Shown in pieces: positions 8,160 to 16,543 of a DNA stretch of 64,000 nt; position 1 is the first letter of the stretch; each line of letters begins with the position of its first letter. The stretch covers positions 230,088-294,087 of the forward strand of contig DATAWP010000041.1 in assembly GCA_036267155.1 (NCBI GenBank), read 5' to 3'. A model generated the notes under the pieces. It ran no database searches. It had not been told where the DNA came from and worked only from the letters and a program-made list of their open reading frames with translations. The stretch is from PALSA-1353 sp036267155. Lineage in GTDB: Bacteria; Planctomycetota; Phycisphaerae; Tepidisphaerales; Tepidisphaeraceae. The translations under genes and the position numbers were made by a program.

Positions 8160-8178
8160 CGGCCACGCGTGGTGGCCG
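8160..8178. repeat. Inverted repeat upstream of relaxase, possible oriT part
   Basis: Perfect 7-bp arms CGGCCAC (8160-8166) and GTGGCCG (8172-8178) enclose 5 bases, about 135 bp upstream of the relaxase start. Origins of transfer are often next to relaxase genes and carry such repeats beside the nic site, but nothing else here identifies a nic site. The rest of 8026-8356 holds no gene I can support. Confidence 0.3.
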
Positions 8179-8356
8179 GCCAGACGCCTACTATACATTG
8201 CGGCTGCGCGGCGGATTATTTCGTTGCTTTCACTCGCTGCGATCGCCAGAACTGGACTGTAACGAGCGCTCGCCCTTGAGGGCCGGTCGTTCACCATTCG
8301 CCGGATGGGCCGGTTGTTCTCGTTCCGATCTCGACCTCTGACCACAAGCAGGTGCA

Positions 8357-8568
8357 TTAGCTGTCGCCATTTGAGTCGCCACCCTTGCTCGTGGCCGCGC
8401 ACACGGCAGCCTCAATGGCCCCTATCGCCGCAAACGCAATTCCGAGCACGGGGCCACCTGCTATCGTCCCAACACGAACCCGACTACCGCAACCACGCAG
8501 ACAGGACCGGCGACCGATCCCGGTTCGTTGGACGCATCAGGTTTCGGGTTATCGTTCTTCTCGCACAT
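8357..8568 (-). pseudogene. Small membrane protein, apparently frameshifted
   Basis: From the ATG at 8566-8568 (preceded by GAAAGGACTTGT, a good ribosome binding site) the frame reads MCEKNDNPKPDASNEPGSVA and then a hydrophobic VCVVAVVGFVLG, but stops at 8461 after 35 codons. Adding one base in the GGG run just before that stop restores a frame that continues the hydrophobic stretch (TIAGGPVLGIAFAAIGAIEA) and ends with GGDSNGDS at 8357. This looks like a two-helix membrane protein broken by a single-base change, or a sequencing error in a G run. Function unknown. Confidence 0.45.
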
Positions 8569-8743
8569 ACAAGTCCTTTCGTTAAAGTCTGGTTTGTCAC
8601 CAATTGGATCGGCGGTCGGCTATGCGATTCGTCCGCATCCAACATCTACTGCTCTTCGCCAACTCTTTTCGTGGCAGCGGCCGGGTCTGCGCAATTCTTC
8701 ACCGATTCCGTGACCGTGGCGGAAGGCGGTCAGATCTCAATAT

Positions 8744-9085
8744 CTAGAGACCGTCGAAGAAGTCGTCGAAGATCGAGTCCAAGCCATCGTCTAAGCCAGG
8801 CGCTGGATCGACGCCTGGTGCATCCGCAGTCGGTGCAACTGCCGCTGATGGGTCACCGTCAGTCTCTCCCACCAGTTGATTCACTGCTCTGGCAGCTTGG
8901 GCAGTGTCCTTCACCGCCTGCGCGGTTGCGGAAACTTGATTGGCTGCCGCGGACCGCTGGCCATTGGGGGCGTTTGGAGTGGCCCGGTTTGCCAGAAGGG
9001 AAAGGATGACCACGAAAATGATCAGCACCAAAAGTATTTCGATGCCCGTAAATCCCGTCCGCAACTGCCGCGTTACAATTTTCAT
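8744..9085 (-). CDS. Pilin-like membrane protein (113 aa)
   Basis: The protein starts MKIVTRQLRTGFTGIEILLV and continues with a hydrophobic helix LIIFVVILSLLA. The GFTGIEIL stretch resembles the prepilin peptidase/methylation site (GFTLIEL) of type IV pilins and pseudopilins, with Glu at the conserved fifth position after the cleavage glycine. The remainder is low-complexity (Ala/Gln/Asp-rich, ending DDGLDSIFDDFFDGL) and lacks a normal pilin beta domain. AGGAGC lies upstream of the ATG. It is divergent from the NACHT gene. It could be a pseudopilin or only a tail-anchored membrane protein that mimics the motif. Confidence 0.6.
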   Translation of the reverse strand: MKIVTRQLRTGFTGIEILLVLIIFVVILSLLANRATPNAPNGQRSAAANQVSATAQAVKDTAQAARAVNQLVGETDGDPSAAVAPTADAPGVDPAPGLDDGLDSIFDDFFDGL

Positions 9086-9313
9086 AACCTGCTCCTGTAT
9101 TGCGCCAGCCGTCTACGGGGTCTGGCTCTCTACTATCTATTGCATTCTCGCGGCGAAATATTTCACCAGTGCGTATTTATTTCCCCGGTTCATCCAAAGC
9201 GGTCCAACAACACGCGGGCGAGATTGAACGAGCAGGTTAAAGCCGACGCCGGGCAGACAGCAGACCCCGATCATTATTTTTAAGTGCGGCAGAAACATCG
9301 TTATGATTCGTGC

Positions 9314-12300
9314 ATGCCGTCTCGCAAAAAGGCACCTAAGATGCCGGGCGATCTGTTTGACCGGCTGCAGGAATATCAAAAAAAGCTCGCCCGGCTGCTC
9401 CAAACCGTCGGTGCGCTCTCGGTTCCCAAGGCCTTTCATCCCAATGCCGCCGACGCTTGCGATACGCTTATGCTTCGCACGCTCCAACGCGCTGTCGAGG
9501 ACAAACCCCGCGCGGTGGATAAACAGTCTTCTGGACAAGGGCCTCTTGCCGACCCAGATTCTCCGTCATTGCCGCACATGCCGATTTCGCAGAAGGATAT
9601 CCTTGCCGATATTGTTCGGAACAAGCGGTCCTATCTGCTACTGGCTCGCGTCGGGACTGGCAAATCCGTGATGCTTGAATCGTTCGCTCGCCAGATGATC
9701 GACGATGCCAAGCCAGCGATTTCCGCCCATTCGCTATCGGATGGCGTTCGCATCCCTCTATTAGTGAGACTTCGTGATTTCAACGGTCTAAAAAAGAACG
9801 AGATCGGAATTAAGCGACTGCTCGATGAGGCGGAGCGCAAGCTCTTCGCCGGCGACGAATCCCCCGTGCTTCAGCCAGAACATATCTCGTTCTTGGCGAA
9901 AGCGGGCGTTCTTGTGCCGCTATTCGATGGTTTTGATGAATTTGCGTATCGCGGAATCTTTTGTGAGCAGCTCCGGCAAGCATTCAGAAGGCCAGACCTG
10001 TTGGGAGGATGCTCGTGCTTCGTGACTTCGCGCCCCGGTGTGGACATTATGCAGATTCCCGTCGAAACGAAGTTTCACCGCACGATTGACCCGCTGACGG
10101 AAGCGGAAGTTCGAGAATATATCACCGTCAAGCGCGTGCTGCCCTTAAGCGACCTTGAAACTGCTCCGGCCGCGATCCGCCGGCTGCTGCCGCAACCCTT
10201 GTACCTGAGCACCTGGTGCAATTGCATTGCTCGGGGCCAAGTTCCCGCGACGCTGGGCGATCTGATGCACGAACTTTTCGTCGATTACCTGGAACGCCGC
10301 GGCATTGTAAAAGCTGAAGAGGATTGTGCCGACGACGGAAAGGCCGATGCTAATCGCAAGAAAAAAATAGATATCTTGCACGATCTTTTCGCGCGCGTAT
10401 GCATGCAACTCGCACTGGCTGGATTCGGCAATCGTGTGCCTTGGTCCAAGCTTACGGGCTTGACAGACAAGGAGCGCCGGCGGCTCGGCAGCGTCGTTCG
10501 TCGAGCGGGCATCATTGAGCGGATTCCCAGCAGGTCCGGCGACCATGAGATATACGTCAATCAGATTCCAGTCGTTGAACACCTCGTCGGCTGGGAACTG
10601 GCCCAGGCGTTTCGCAAAGACGGCCGGTCCGGTCCCCGCATCGCCTCGCTCGATGTGTTCCGAAAGTGGGTCTGGCAACCCACGAAGCACGATGCGCTGG
10701 ACCATTGTTTCGACGCCCTTTGGAATTCCGGCGATGCTGTACAGGCGCAAGTCGCACGTGCCTTAACTCAGTGGCTCACCGACGTCAGCAACACAGACTT
10801 ACTCGCGCAGTCTCCTACCAACAGCACAGAGGCGGCCCAAGCACATTGCTCAGACGACTTGCTTCGGCCCTTTTGCGTGACCGCGCTGCGTCTGATTAAC
10901 CTCAATCAAGGGCTCAAAGCCGATGATTCCGCTTTAGCGAGGATCTGCTCGACGGTGGTACAACTCGTACAGCGAACCCGCGTTTGGAATCGGTCAGGTC
11001 GCTTGCGGTCGGTTACTCGATCGCTTTGTCCATTAGCGTTTACTCGATTGGTTGAGGAACACTTATCCGCCCTTGCCCATGCGGTAAACGATACTGTCAA
11101 AGAGAAACTCAGATACAAGATCAATCGTGTGGCTGCAAGTGCACCTGGAGCTTCGGCTTGGGATTGCGCGAAGAGGGTGCTTCCGGCCGCGCGCGATCCA
11201 AAGAATGCCGGTGGCCAAAATCGGCTCCGCTCCGCTTTTTGCAGCGCGGCCAGCGGGGTGCCCGAGGCTTTGGCGTTGGATTCCGTGAGGGAGTTGCTGC
11301 AGGCCGTACGCGACCCGAAGAACGCTGATTTCCAAGAGGAACTTGGCTACGCGATCAAATTCGCAGCGGAACGTGTGCCTGAAACCTCGGCGTTGGATTG
11401 CGTGTGCGAGTGGCTCGGGGCCGCACTCGATCCTACGAACGCCGATATCAAAATCCAACTCACCGATGCAATTGCGGGCGCGGTCCAACGGCTGCCTGAA
11501 GCTTTGGCGTTGGATTGTACGAGGAAATGGCTCCAGGACTCACTCGACCCTGCGAACGCCGATATCAAAAACCAACTCACTTGGGCGATTGGCGGCGCGG
11601 CCAAGCGGGTACCTATGAATTCCGCGTTGGATTTTGTAAGGGAGTTGCTCCGGGCCACCCGCAAGCCTAAGAACGTGGATATCCGAGAGCAACTCGGCTG
11701 GGCGATCGACCACGCGGCGGAACGTGTGCCTGAAAGTGCTGTGTTGGATTGTGTGAGGGAGTTGCTCCAGGTCGCCCGCGAGCCCAAGAACGTGGATATC
11801 CAAGAGCGACTCGGCTGGGCGATTCAGCGCGCGGCGGAACGTATACCTGAAAGTGCTGTGTTGAATTGTGTAACGGAGTTGCTCCAAGCCTCACGCGATC
11901 CAAAGAACGGCGATATCAAAGAGCGGCTCACCGGCGCGGTTAAGATTGTAGCCCGACGGGTGCCTAAAGGTTCCGCGTTGGATTGCTTGGGGAGGTGGCT
12001 CCAGACTGCACGGGACCCGCAGAATGCCGATATCCAAGAGCAACTTGGCAGCGCGATCGAGGGCGCAGCGCAACGTGTGCCTGAAGCTTCGGCGTTCGAT
12101 TGCGTTAGGGAGTGGCTCCGGGCTTCACGGGACCCGAAGATCGCGAATATTAAGAAACAACTCGAATACGCGATTAGGGAGGGAGCCGGACGGGTACCCG
12201 AAGATTCCGCTTTGGATTGTGTGAAAGAGTGGCTCCAGGGCGCATGCGATTCGAAGAACGCCGATATCCAATGGCAACTCGGCTACGCGGTTATCCGCGC

Positions 12301-13075
12301 GGCCGGTCGGGTGCCTGAAGCCTCGGCATTGGATTGCGTGAGGAAGCTACTCCAGGCCGCAAATGACCCGAAGAACGCTTTTGTCGAATGGCAATTTGGG
12401 ATCGCGATGATGGACGCAGCGACGAAGATTCCGCTTCGACAGCAGTTTGAGGCCGTACGATTGGCTTTAAGCGAAGACAACATAGAACTGGCGTTCCGGA
12501 TTGCCGATGCGGGGTTGGAGGTGGCGATCTTGAGCACCTGGGGCAAAGAGCCGAACGATCCAAACGGGCGGGACGGAATCATTTTTCAGGTCAAGCGACG
12601 CGAGGAGATGGAACTGGCGGCCGATTCGGTCGCCGTGCCGCCAGAAATAAAACAAATGCTGACGGCAGATACAAGCGGGACATTGGCAAAAGAGAGTTCA
12701 AGCCGTGCGAATTCACCGATAGTCGGGGGCACGGTCATACGGCGCCCCATGAATTTACCAGCGGGGGCCGAGGATCTTCTCTTGTTCAAGGGGCGCGTTT
12801 ATCTCAATGGCGAGCCAATTTGGGACATCGATCCGGAGGCAATGGGCGTATTAGAGAAATTGATGCGGGGGGAGCCGGGACAAAAATTGAAATTTAATGA
12901 TCTTCTCTCACCTCCGGAAGGCAACGAGTACAAGAATCGGAAAAAGTATCAGGATTATGTAAGAAATGTGGTGAATCGCTTGCCAAAACGCATCCAATCG
13001 CTGCTTAATCCGGACCGCGGCGGTTTTCATGGCGGTCGAAGTTTTCAGGAACGCGTAAAACCCCGCTTCGAGTAA
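9314..13075 (+). CDS. NACHT-type STAND ATPase with 39-residue helical repeats
   Basis: A 1253-residue giant, probably a switch ATPase that senses a trigger with its repeats, in the style of bacterial STAND or bNACHT defence proteins. Domains in order: helical N-terminus; NTPase with Walker A near residues 113-120 (ARVGTGKS), Walker B near residue 200 (LVPLFDGFDEF) and sensor-like CFVTSRPG; winged-helix and linker region to about residue 590; eleven imperfect 39-residue repeats at about residues 615-1043 with consensus ALDCVRELLQAARDPKNAD; and a C-terminal domain of about 110 residues beginning near LLLFKGRVYLNGEPIWDIDP. The effector is not a recognised nuclease or protease. I prefer the ATG at 9314 (MPSRKKAPK); a GTG at 9284 would add ten residues, and neither has a good ribosome binding site. 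It stands alone on its strand, divergent from the pilin-like gene. Confidence 0.85.
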   Translation: MPSRKKAPKMPGDLFDRLQEYQKKLARLLQTVGALSVPKAFHPNAADACDTLMLRTLQRAVEDKPRAVDKQSSGQGPLADPDSPSLPHMPISQKDILADIVRNKRSYLLLARVGTGKSVMLESFARQMIDDAKPAISAHSLSDGVRIPLLVRLRDFNGLKKNEIGIKRLLDEAERKLFAGDESPVLQPEHISFLAKAGVLVPLFDGFDEFAYRGIFCEQLRQAFRRPDLLGGCSCFVTSRPGVDIMQIPVETKFHRTIDPLTEAEVREYITVKRVLPLSDLETAPAAIRRLLPQPLYLSTWCNCIARGQVPATLGDLMHELFVDYLERRGIVKAEEDCADDGKADANRKKKIDILHDLFARVCMQLALAGFGNRVPWSKLTGLTDKERRRLGSVVRRAGIIERIPSRSGDHEIYVNQIPVVEHLVGWELAQAFRKDGRSGPRIASLDVFRKWVWQPTKHDALDHCFDALWNSGDAVQAQVARALTQWLTDVSNTDLLAQSPTNSTEAAQAHCSDDLLRPFCVTALRLINLNQGLKADDSALARICSTVVQLVQRTRVWNRSGRLRSVTRSLCPLAFTRLVEEHLSALAHAVNDTVKEKLRYKINRVAASAPGASAWDCAKRVLPAARDPKNAGGQNRLRSAFCSAASGVPEALALDSVRELLQAVRDPKNADFQEELGYAIKFAAERVPETSALDCVCEWLGAALDPTNADIKIQLTDAIAGAVQRLPEALALDCTRKWLQDSLDPANADIKNQLTWAIGGAAKRVPMNSALDFVRELLRATRKPKNVDIREQLGWAIDHAAERVPESAVLDCVRELLQVAREPKNVDIQERLGWAIQRAAERIPESAVLNCVTELLQASRDPKNGDIKERLTGAVKIVARRVPKGSALDCLGRWLQTARDPQNADIQEQLGSAIEGAAQRVPEASAFDCVREWLRASRDPKIANIKKQLEYAIREGAGRVPEDSALDCVKEWLQGACDSKNADIQWQLGYAVIRAAGRVPEASALDCVRKLLQAANDPKNAFVEWQFGIAMMDAATKIPLRQQFEAVRLALSEDNIELAFRIADAGLEVAILSTWGKEPNDPNGRDGIIFQVKRREEMELAADSVAVPPEIKQMLTADTSGTLAKESSSRANSPIVGGTVIRRPMNLPAGAEDLLLFKGRVYLNGEPIWDIDPEAMGVLEKLMRGEPGQKLKFNDLLSPPEGNEYKNRKKYQDYVRNVVNRLPKRIQSLLNPDRGGFHGGRSFQERVKPRFE
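11156..12442 (+). repeat. Eleven tandem 117-bp coding repeats
   Basis: The repeat part of the NACHT gene has a 117-bp period. Each unit encodes a 39-residue helical hairpin with conserved LDCVRELLQ, DPKNADI and VPE positions. Several units are close to each other at the DNA level (for example the two copies around 11640-11880), which suggests recent unit duplication or exchange. Confidence 0.8.
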
Positions 13076-13264
13076 ATTCACTGTTAAATTCATCGGGCCG
13101 CGCGACGGCCGCCGAAGTCCCGCCGATACCCCGCCATGTCCCCGTCGAAGCCGAGCAAAAGCAGCGCTTTAGTCTCTCCAGCATGAGACGGCCTCCGCGA
13201 GAGTTTGGGTGTCAATGTTGCACACCCGATTCGAATGCCGACCGGCCGACAAAAGGAGCTTGGT

Positions 13265-14008
13265 ATGTTGAGAATCAATAACAATCGTCATGACGCGATC
13301 AATTCCTGCTTCGGCCCCAACGCGTGGCCGCACGAAGTGATCTGTCCAGAACTTGTTTCTGAGGGGGGCGTTCGGGAAATTGATCCGCAACAATGGGTCA
13401 ACAATGTGGCGCGGCGCATCCCGACGTGGGCGCGCGGGGTGCTGAAAACGGCGGATTCTGACGCGTTGGAGGAAACCTGCCAAGAGTTTTGCCTCACGAT
13501 GATCAAGTATCGCCCTGACTTGAGTTACGATGCCCAAAAAGCATCGAAAGGCACGTTTCTGGCTAGAATATTGGCCTATACGCATTGGCGCACTTTGCGT
13601 GGCAAGTCTTCGGCTGCTGTGACCGATGGATTCGATCTCGATCGCGCCGAAGTGTCGTTCCATGACCCTGCCTTCACCGCCGAACAGCGCGACTTGGTTG
13701 AGCTTACACGGGGGTGGATCGCCCAGCTTCCTGAAAGTGAACGTCTTGCCGCGAGGGAGGCTATCGGCTCTACACGTTCTTTGTGCCCGTCAAAAGCGGT
13801 GCGCGGCGTCCGCCTTAGTCGGGCGATCAAAAGGATGCGTAGTATGGCTGGGACCCGTGGACTGCGCGACACACGGTCTCGTTCACGGTGCGTCCGGTTT
13901 CCACGCAGCCGCCGCTCACGTTTGCCGAATACCCGCCTAATCCGACGCAGTCCACAGCAGATTAGTTGCGCTTCGGATAATTCTATGGCAAACTGTCAAC
14001 GGCCTTAG
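13265..14008 (+). CDS. Sigma-70 (ECF-like) family protein with basic tail
   Basis: A 247-residue protein resembling an RNA polymerase sigma factor. Residues about 45-120 fit region 2 (ALEETCQEFCLTMIKYRPDL, then KGTFLARILAYTHWRTLRGK), and residues about 155-195 resemble a weak region 4 (LPESERLAAREAIGSTRS, GVRLSRAIKRMRSM). The last 60 residues are Arg/Ser-rich and may not be folded, or may reflect a frameshift near 13,800. The start at 13265 (MLRINNNRHD) follows GGAGCTTGGT. Downstream are small unknown genes on the same strand. It could control element genes; region 4 is degenerate enough that DNA recognition is uncertain. Confidence 0.6.
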   Translation: MLRINNNRHDAINSCFGPNAWPHEVICPELVSEGGVREIDPQQWVNNVARRIPTWARGVLKTADSDALEETCQEFCLTMIKYRPDLSYDAQKASKGTFLARILAYTHWRTLRGKSSAAVTDGFDLDRAEVSFHDPAFTAEQRDLVELTRGWIAQLPESERLAAREAIGSTRSLCPSKAVRGVRLSRAIKRMRSMAGTRGLRDTRSRSRCVRFPRSRRSRLPNTRLIRRSPQQISCASDNSMANCQRP

Positions 14009-14049
14009 GTAAGACGACAGACAATAAAAGGGGCCATTAGGTCTTTACC

Positions 14050-14247
14050 ATGGATGATAACAATTCTGCGAAATTGGCGAACATGCGGGTGCCGCCTTCA
14101 CTATTTCATGAGTTGCCCAGCGAAATGAATGCAAGATTCTCCGCCCTGTCTGCAATCCGAGAGGCCTTTGAAGTGGCTTGTCACATGCACAGTCAAGCTA
14201 CTGGCATGGAGGGGGAGGCTTCCGATCCGAAGTCCGTCAAGCCGTGA
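14050..14247 (+). CDS. Hypothetical protein (65 aa)
   Basis: The protein starts MDDNNSAKLANMRVPPSLFH and is mostly helical (MNARFSALSAIREAFEVACH). No family is recognised. Its C-terminal segment (EMNARFSALSAIREAF) resembles a segment in the next protein (VNERYRALQDIRKAF), which suggests the two genes arose by duplication. The stop overlaps the next start as GTGA. Confidence 0.5.
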   Translation: MDDNNSAKLANMRVPPSLFHELPSEMNARFSALSAIREAFEVACHMHSQATGMEGEASDPKSVKP

Positions 14248-14732
14248 CGGGAAAAGCTGATCTGCCCGACCACATCACTCCGCAGAAGCAACGAGCCATT
14301 GAGTCGATGTTCGACGGACTGCCCGTGGCCGTCAACGAAAGGTATAGGGCTCTGCAAGACATTCGGAAGGCATTTTACGTGGAACTCGCGAAGCGGTTTG
14401 AACCGACGCTCAATGAATTTGCGCGCGCCCAGCCACAGGTGACGGACGAAGATTGGTCGGAGTTGGCAACATCAGTCAATCGCATGGCGCGACATCTGGG
14501 TCTTGCGTTGGTTTCGCCGCGAAACAATGCTCCGGCGATGTTAGCATTTGATACGAAACGTAGCGGTGACCGGGTCATTCGGCGTTATCGGCTCAACGCT
14601 ATTGGGCGGCGCACAGCCCCGTATACATGCTATGAACTTCCGGATTTGGAACTTTGTCAAGCTCCAGTGCGCATCGAACCCCTGTCTCAAGGCTTTAGAG
14701 AAACAGGTCGCGATGACGGCCCGGTGTTGTGA
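14244..14732 (+). CDS. Hypothetical protein (162 aa)
   Basis: I place the start at the GTG at 14244, which overlaps the preceding stop by 4 bp (GTGA). The protein then begins MTGKADLPDHITPQKQRAIE. A helical region (VNERYRALQDIRKAFYVELA) is followed by a mixed domain with RLNAIGRRTAPYTCYELPDLE. No known domain is recognised. Translational coupling to the 65-residue gene and the shared segment suggest they work together, possibly with the sigma-like factor upstream. Confidence 0.55.
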   Translation: MTGKADLPDHITPQKQRAIESMFDGLPVAVNERYRALQDIRKAFYVELAKRFEPTLNEFARAQPQVTDEDWSELATSVNRMARHLGLALVSPRNNAPAMLAFDTKRSGDRVIRRYRLNAIGRRTAPYTCYELPDLELCQAPVRIEPLSQGFRETGRDDGPVL

Positions 14733-14933
14733 ATCTTTGAGTTTTGCCCGTCGGTTCGCTGGATCGGCTATTGGAGCTTACCCGCGCAGCGCTTGATGCG
14801 ACCAATGAGCGCGACCTGACTGCTACGGCGGAGTTCATCGCTGCAGGCGAAACCTGCGTCCTTTCTGGATGACAATCTGTTGGAGTGCGCAAAAAAAACT
14901 GGCTTGCAATGGAATGTAGTGTAGATTGCTACA

Positions 14934-15257
14934 ATGGAATCGACGATCAAGTTATCTAACGAAAATGTTCTCCTTGCTTGCCGGGAGGAGTTGGGTCGGT
15001 TCTTCGCCAGCTACCCGAACCGCGCGCTGGAGAAGCGCGCCGAGAAAGCATTGCGTTTCCTGGCAACCGTTGAAAAGCCGCTCGCGGGAAAACCCGAAGG
15101 GTGGGCGGCGGGGATGATCTACGCGGTCGCCAACCTAGACCGCCAAGCCTGCGGCGTACCCGGAGTGCTCAACAGTGAGTTCACGAAGTTTTTCAGTGTA
15201 TCGATGGAGACAGTTCGCAAACGGGCAGCGAACGTCGTGAATCAGATATCCATCTGA
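14934..15257 (+). CDS. DUF6398-like helical domain protein (107 aa)
   Basis: The protein starts MESTIKLSNENVLLACREEL. The stretch KPEGWAAGMIYAVANLDRQA, followed by LNSEFTKFFSVSMETVRKRA, resembles the short DUF6398 domain, which has a cyclin/TFIIB-like pattern in which a WAA-AI-YA helix is followed by a helix-turn-helix. It may bind DNA; that is inference. It stands alone, 235 bp before the dif-like site and the convergent tyrosine recombinase. Confidence 0.6.
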   Translation: MESTIKLSNENVLLACREELGRFFASYPNRALEKRAEKALRFLATVEKPLAGKPEGWAAGMIYAVANLDRQACGVPGVLNSEFTKFFSVSMETVRKRAANVVNQISI

Positions 15258-15473
15258 TGGTATCGCTCCTGTTCGGCAGTGGTGACGATTCACCTTTGAA
15301 ATCTTCTAGGGTAATCTGCACTGAATCTTCCAAGATAATTTGCATCTTCCCGGTGCCGGCCGATTCACGGTCTGCCGGCGAAGTCAAGCGAATTCAGGTC
15401 GCTGGTCCAGCCGGATTGCTTGAAATCGCGTCATTGCGGCTATTTTGCATCACGCGCAGAAAGCCCTTGCGCA

Positions 15474-15501
15474 ATGCGTGATAATCCGGTTTATCACGCA
15501 T
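15474..15501. other. dif-like 11-6-11 dyad at the end of the recombinase gene
   Basis: ATGCGTGATAA (15474-15484), a 6-base spacer TCCGGT, and TTATCACGCAT (15491-15501) form a perfect 28-bp dyad. Xer recombination sites have 11-bp arms around a 6-bp centre, with inner ends ATAA and TTAT as in E. coli dif. The last codons and the stop of the tyrosine recombinase gene are inside the right arm. A transcription terminator is the alternative reading, but there is no T-run. Confidence 0.5.
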
Positions 15502-16540
15502 CCAATTCCGAATAGCTCTCGTCGGTCAGATTCGAGATTCGCTCCACGAGATTGCGAGTGACACGACGCTGTCTTCTGTCGTAGAGCCGCGTCGTCCGGG
15601 GATCAGCATGGCCAGCAAGGTACTGCACGTCTTCCAACGGCGCTCCGTGCTTCAATAAGTCCGTTATCGTTGCGACACGGAATGAGTGCGGTGAAATATC
15701 CGCCGGCAGTCCTGCATCGGCTACGCGGCGTTTTACCATCCGGCAAATGTCGATGTTGCTCATGGCGATGCGCGTCAGCACGCGGGTCTTTCCGATTGTC
15801 GTCCTGAATAGCGGAAGGGTTGGATCATCCACGGGGGCGGCGTCGATGTATTCTGATAGCCACTGCCACAGATCATTACGCACGGGAATTTCGCGTGACT
15901 TGTTCCCCTTTTCCTCGAATCGAAGCGATTGCTGAACACCGTCACCTCGGATGTTCTTCATGGTCAGCTTCGCGATGGCACCGGCACGGGCACCGGTATA
16001 GAACATGACCCCGACGATGGCGCGGTCGCGCAGGCCCACGACCCGTGGAACCAAGTTGCCTTTGGCGTCTTGATCTTGCACGCGAATGGAAGCGATCACC
16101 TTGCGAGCTTGCTCAATCGTGATTTCCGGCGTGCGTCCTTCCATCACCTGCTGACGCGGGCCGCGAACGGAGTCGGCCGGGTTCACATTCATAATGTGGC
16201 GCTGAACCAAAACGTCGAAAAATTTCCGCAGCGCTGCCATGTGGAGCTTGCGGGTGGGGATGCTGTACTTGGCCATATCGCTCAGATACCGGCCGATCAT
16301 GCCAGGGGTAATTTTCTTGAGCTGAATGTGAGCTGGAAGCCACGCGAAGAATCTCCGCGTTGCCCGCTCGTATGCGAGCCGCGTGTAATCGTTTTCGATC
16401 ATTCCCCGGAAATAGTCATCCCATGCCAGGTAAGCGGGGGAATCTGGTTCACCGAAGAGAGTGGGCAGTGCGTCGGAGATTTCGATGACGGCAGAGACAC
16501 GAGGCTCGATGACTGTCAACTGGTTTGAGCAGGTGTCCAT
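15494..16540 (-). CDS. Tyrosine recombinase, Xer/phage-integrase family
   Basis: A 348-residue site-specific recombinase. The N-terminal SAM-like DNA-binding domain covers residues about 40-120 (MIENDYTRLAYERATRRFFA, then LHMAALRKFFDVL). The catalytic set is complete: Arg185 (TGARAGAIAKL), a Lys in EEKGNKSRE at 211-214, His285 and Arg288 (SPHSFR), His311 (LAGHAD) and Tyr320 (RLYDRR). The protein resembles XerC/XerD in size and layout. The gene ends inside a dif-like dyad. It lies 3 bp from a ParE-type toxin gene on the same strand, so the three genes 17115-15494 are likely one unit. It may resolve or integrate the element at a dif-type site. Confidence 0.93.
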   Translation of the reverse strand: MDTCSNQLTVIEPRVSAVIEISDALPTLFGEPDSPAYLAWDDYFRGMIENDYTRLAYERATRRFFAWLPAHIQLKKITPGMIGRYLSDMAKYSIPTRKLHMAALRKFFDVLVQRHIMNVNPADSVRGPRQQVMEGRTPEITIEQARKVIASIRVQDQDAKGNLVPRVVGLRDRAIVGVMFYTGARAGAIAKLTMKNIRGDGVQQSLRFEEKGNKSREIPVRNDLWQWLSEYIDAAPVDDPTLPLFRTTIGKTRVLTRIAMSNIDICRMVKRRVADAGLPADISPHSFRVATITDLLKHGAPLEDVQYLAGHADPRTTRLYDRRQRRVTRNLVERISNLTDESYSELDA

Positions 16541-16543
16541 AAG

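Noticed and set aside
8061..9009. Frames of 113 and 234 codons upstream of the relaxase
   Set aside because: They have unlikely composition, no ribosome binding site and overlap better-supported minus-strand features.
11156..12442. CRISPR array
   Set aside because: The 117-bp units are coding, imperfect and have no spacers; they encode helical repeats.
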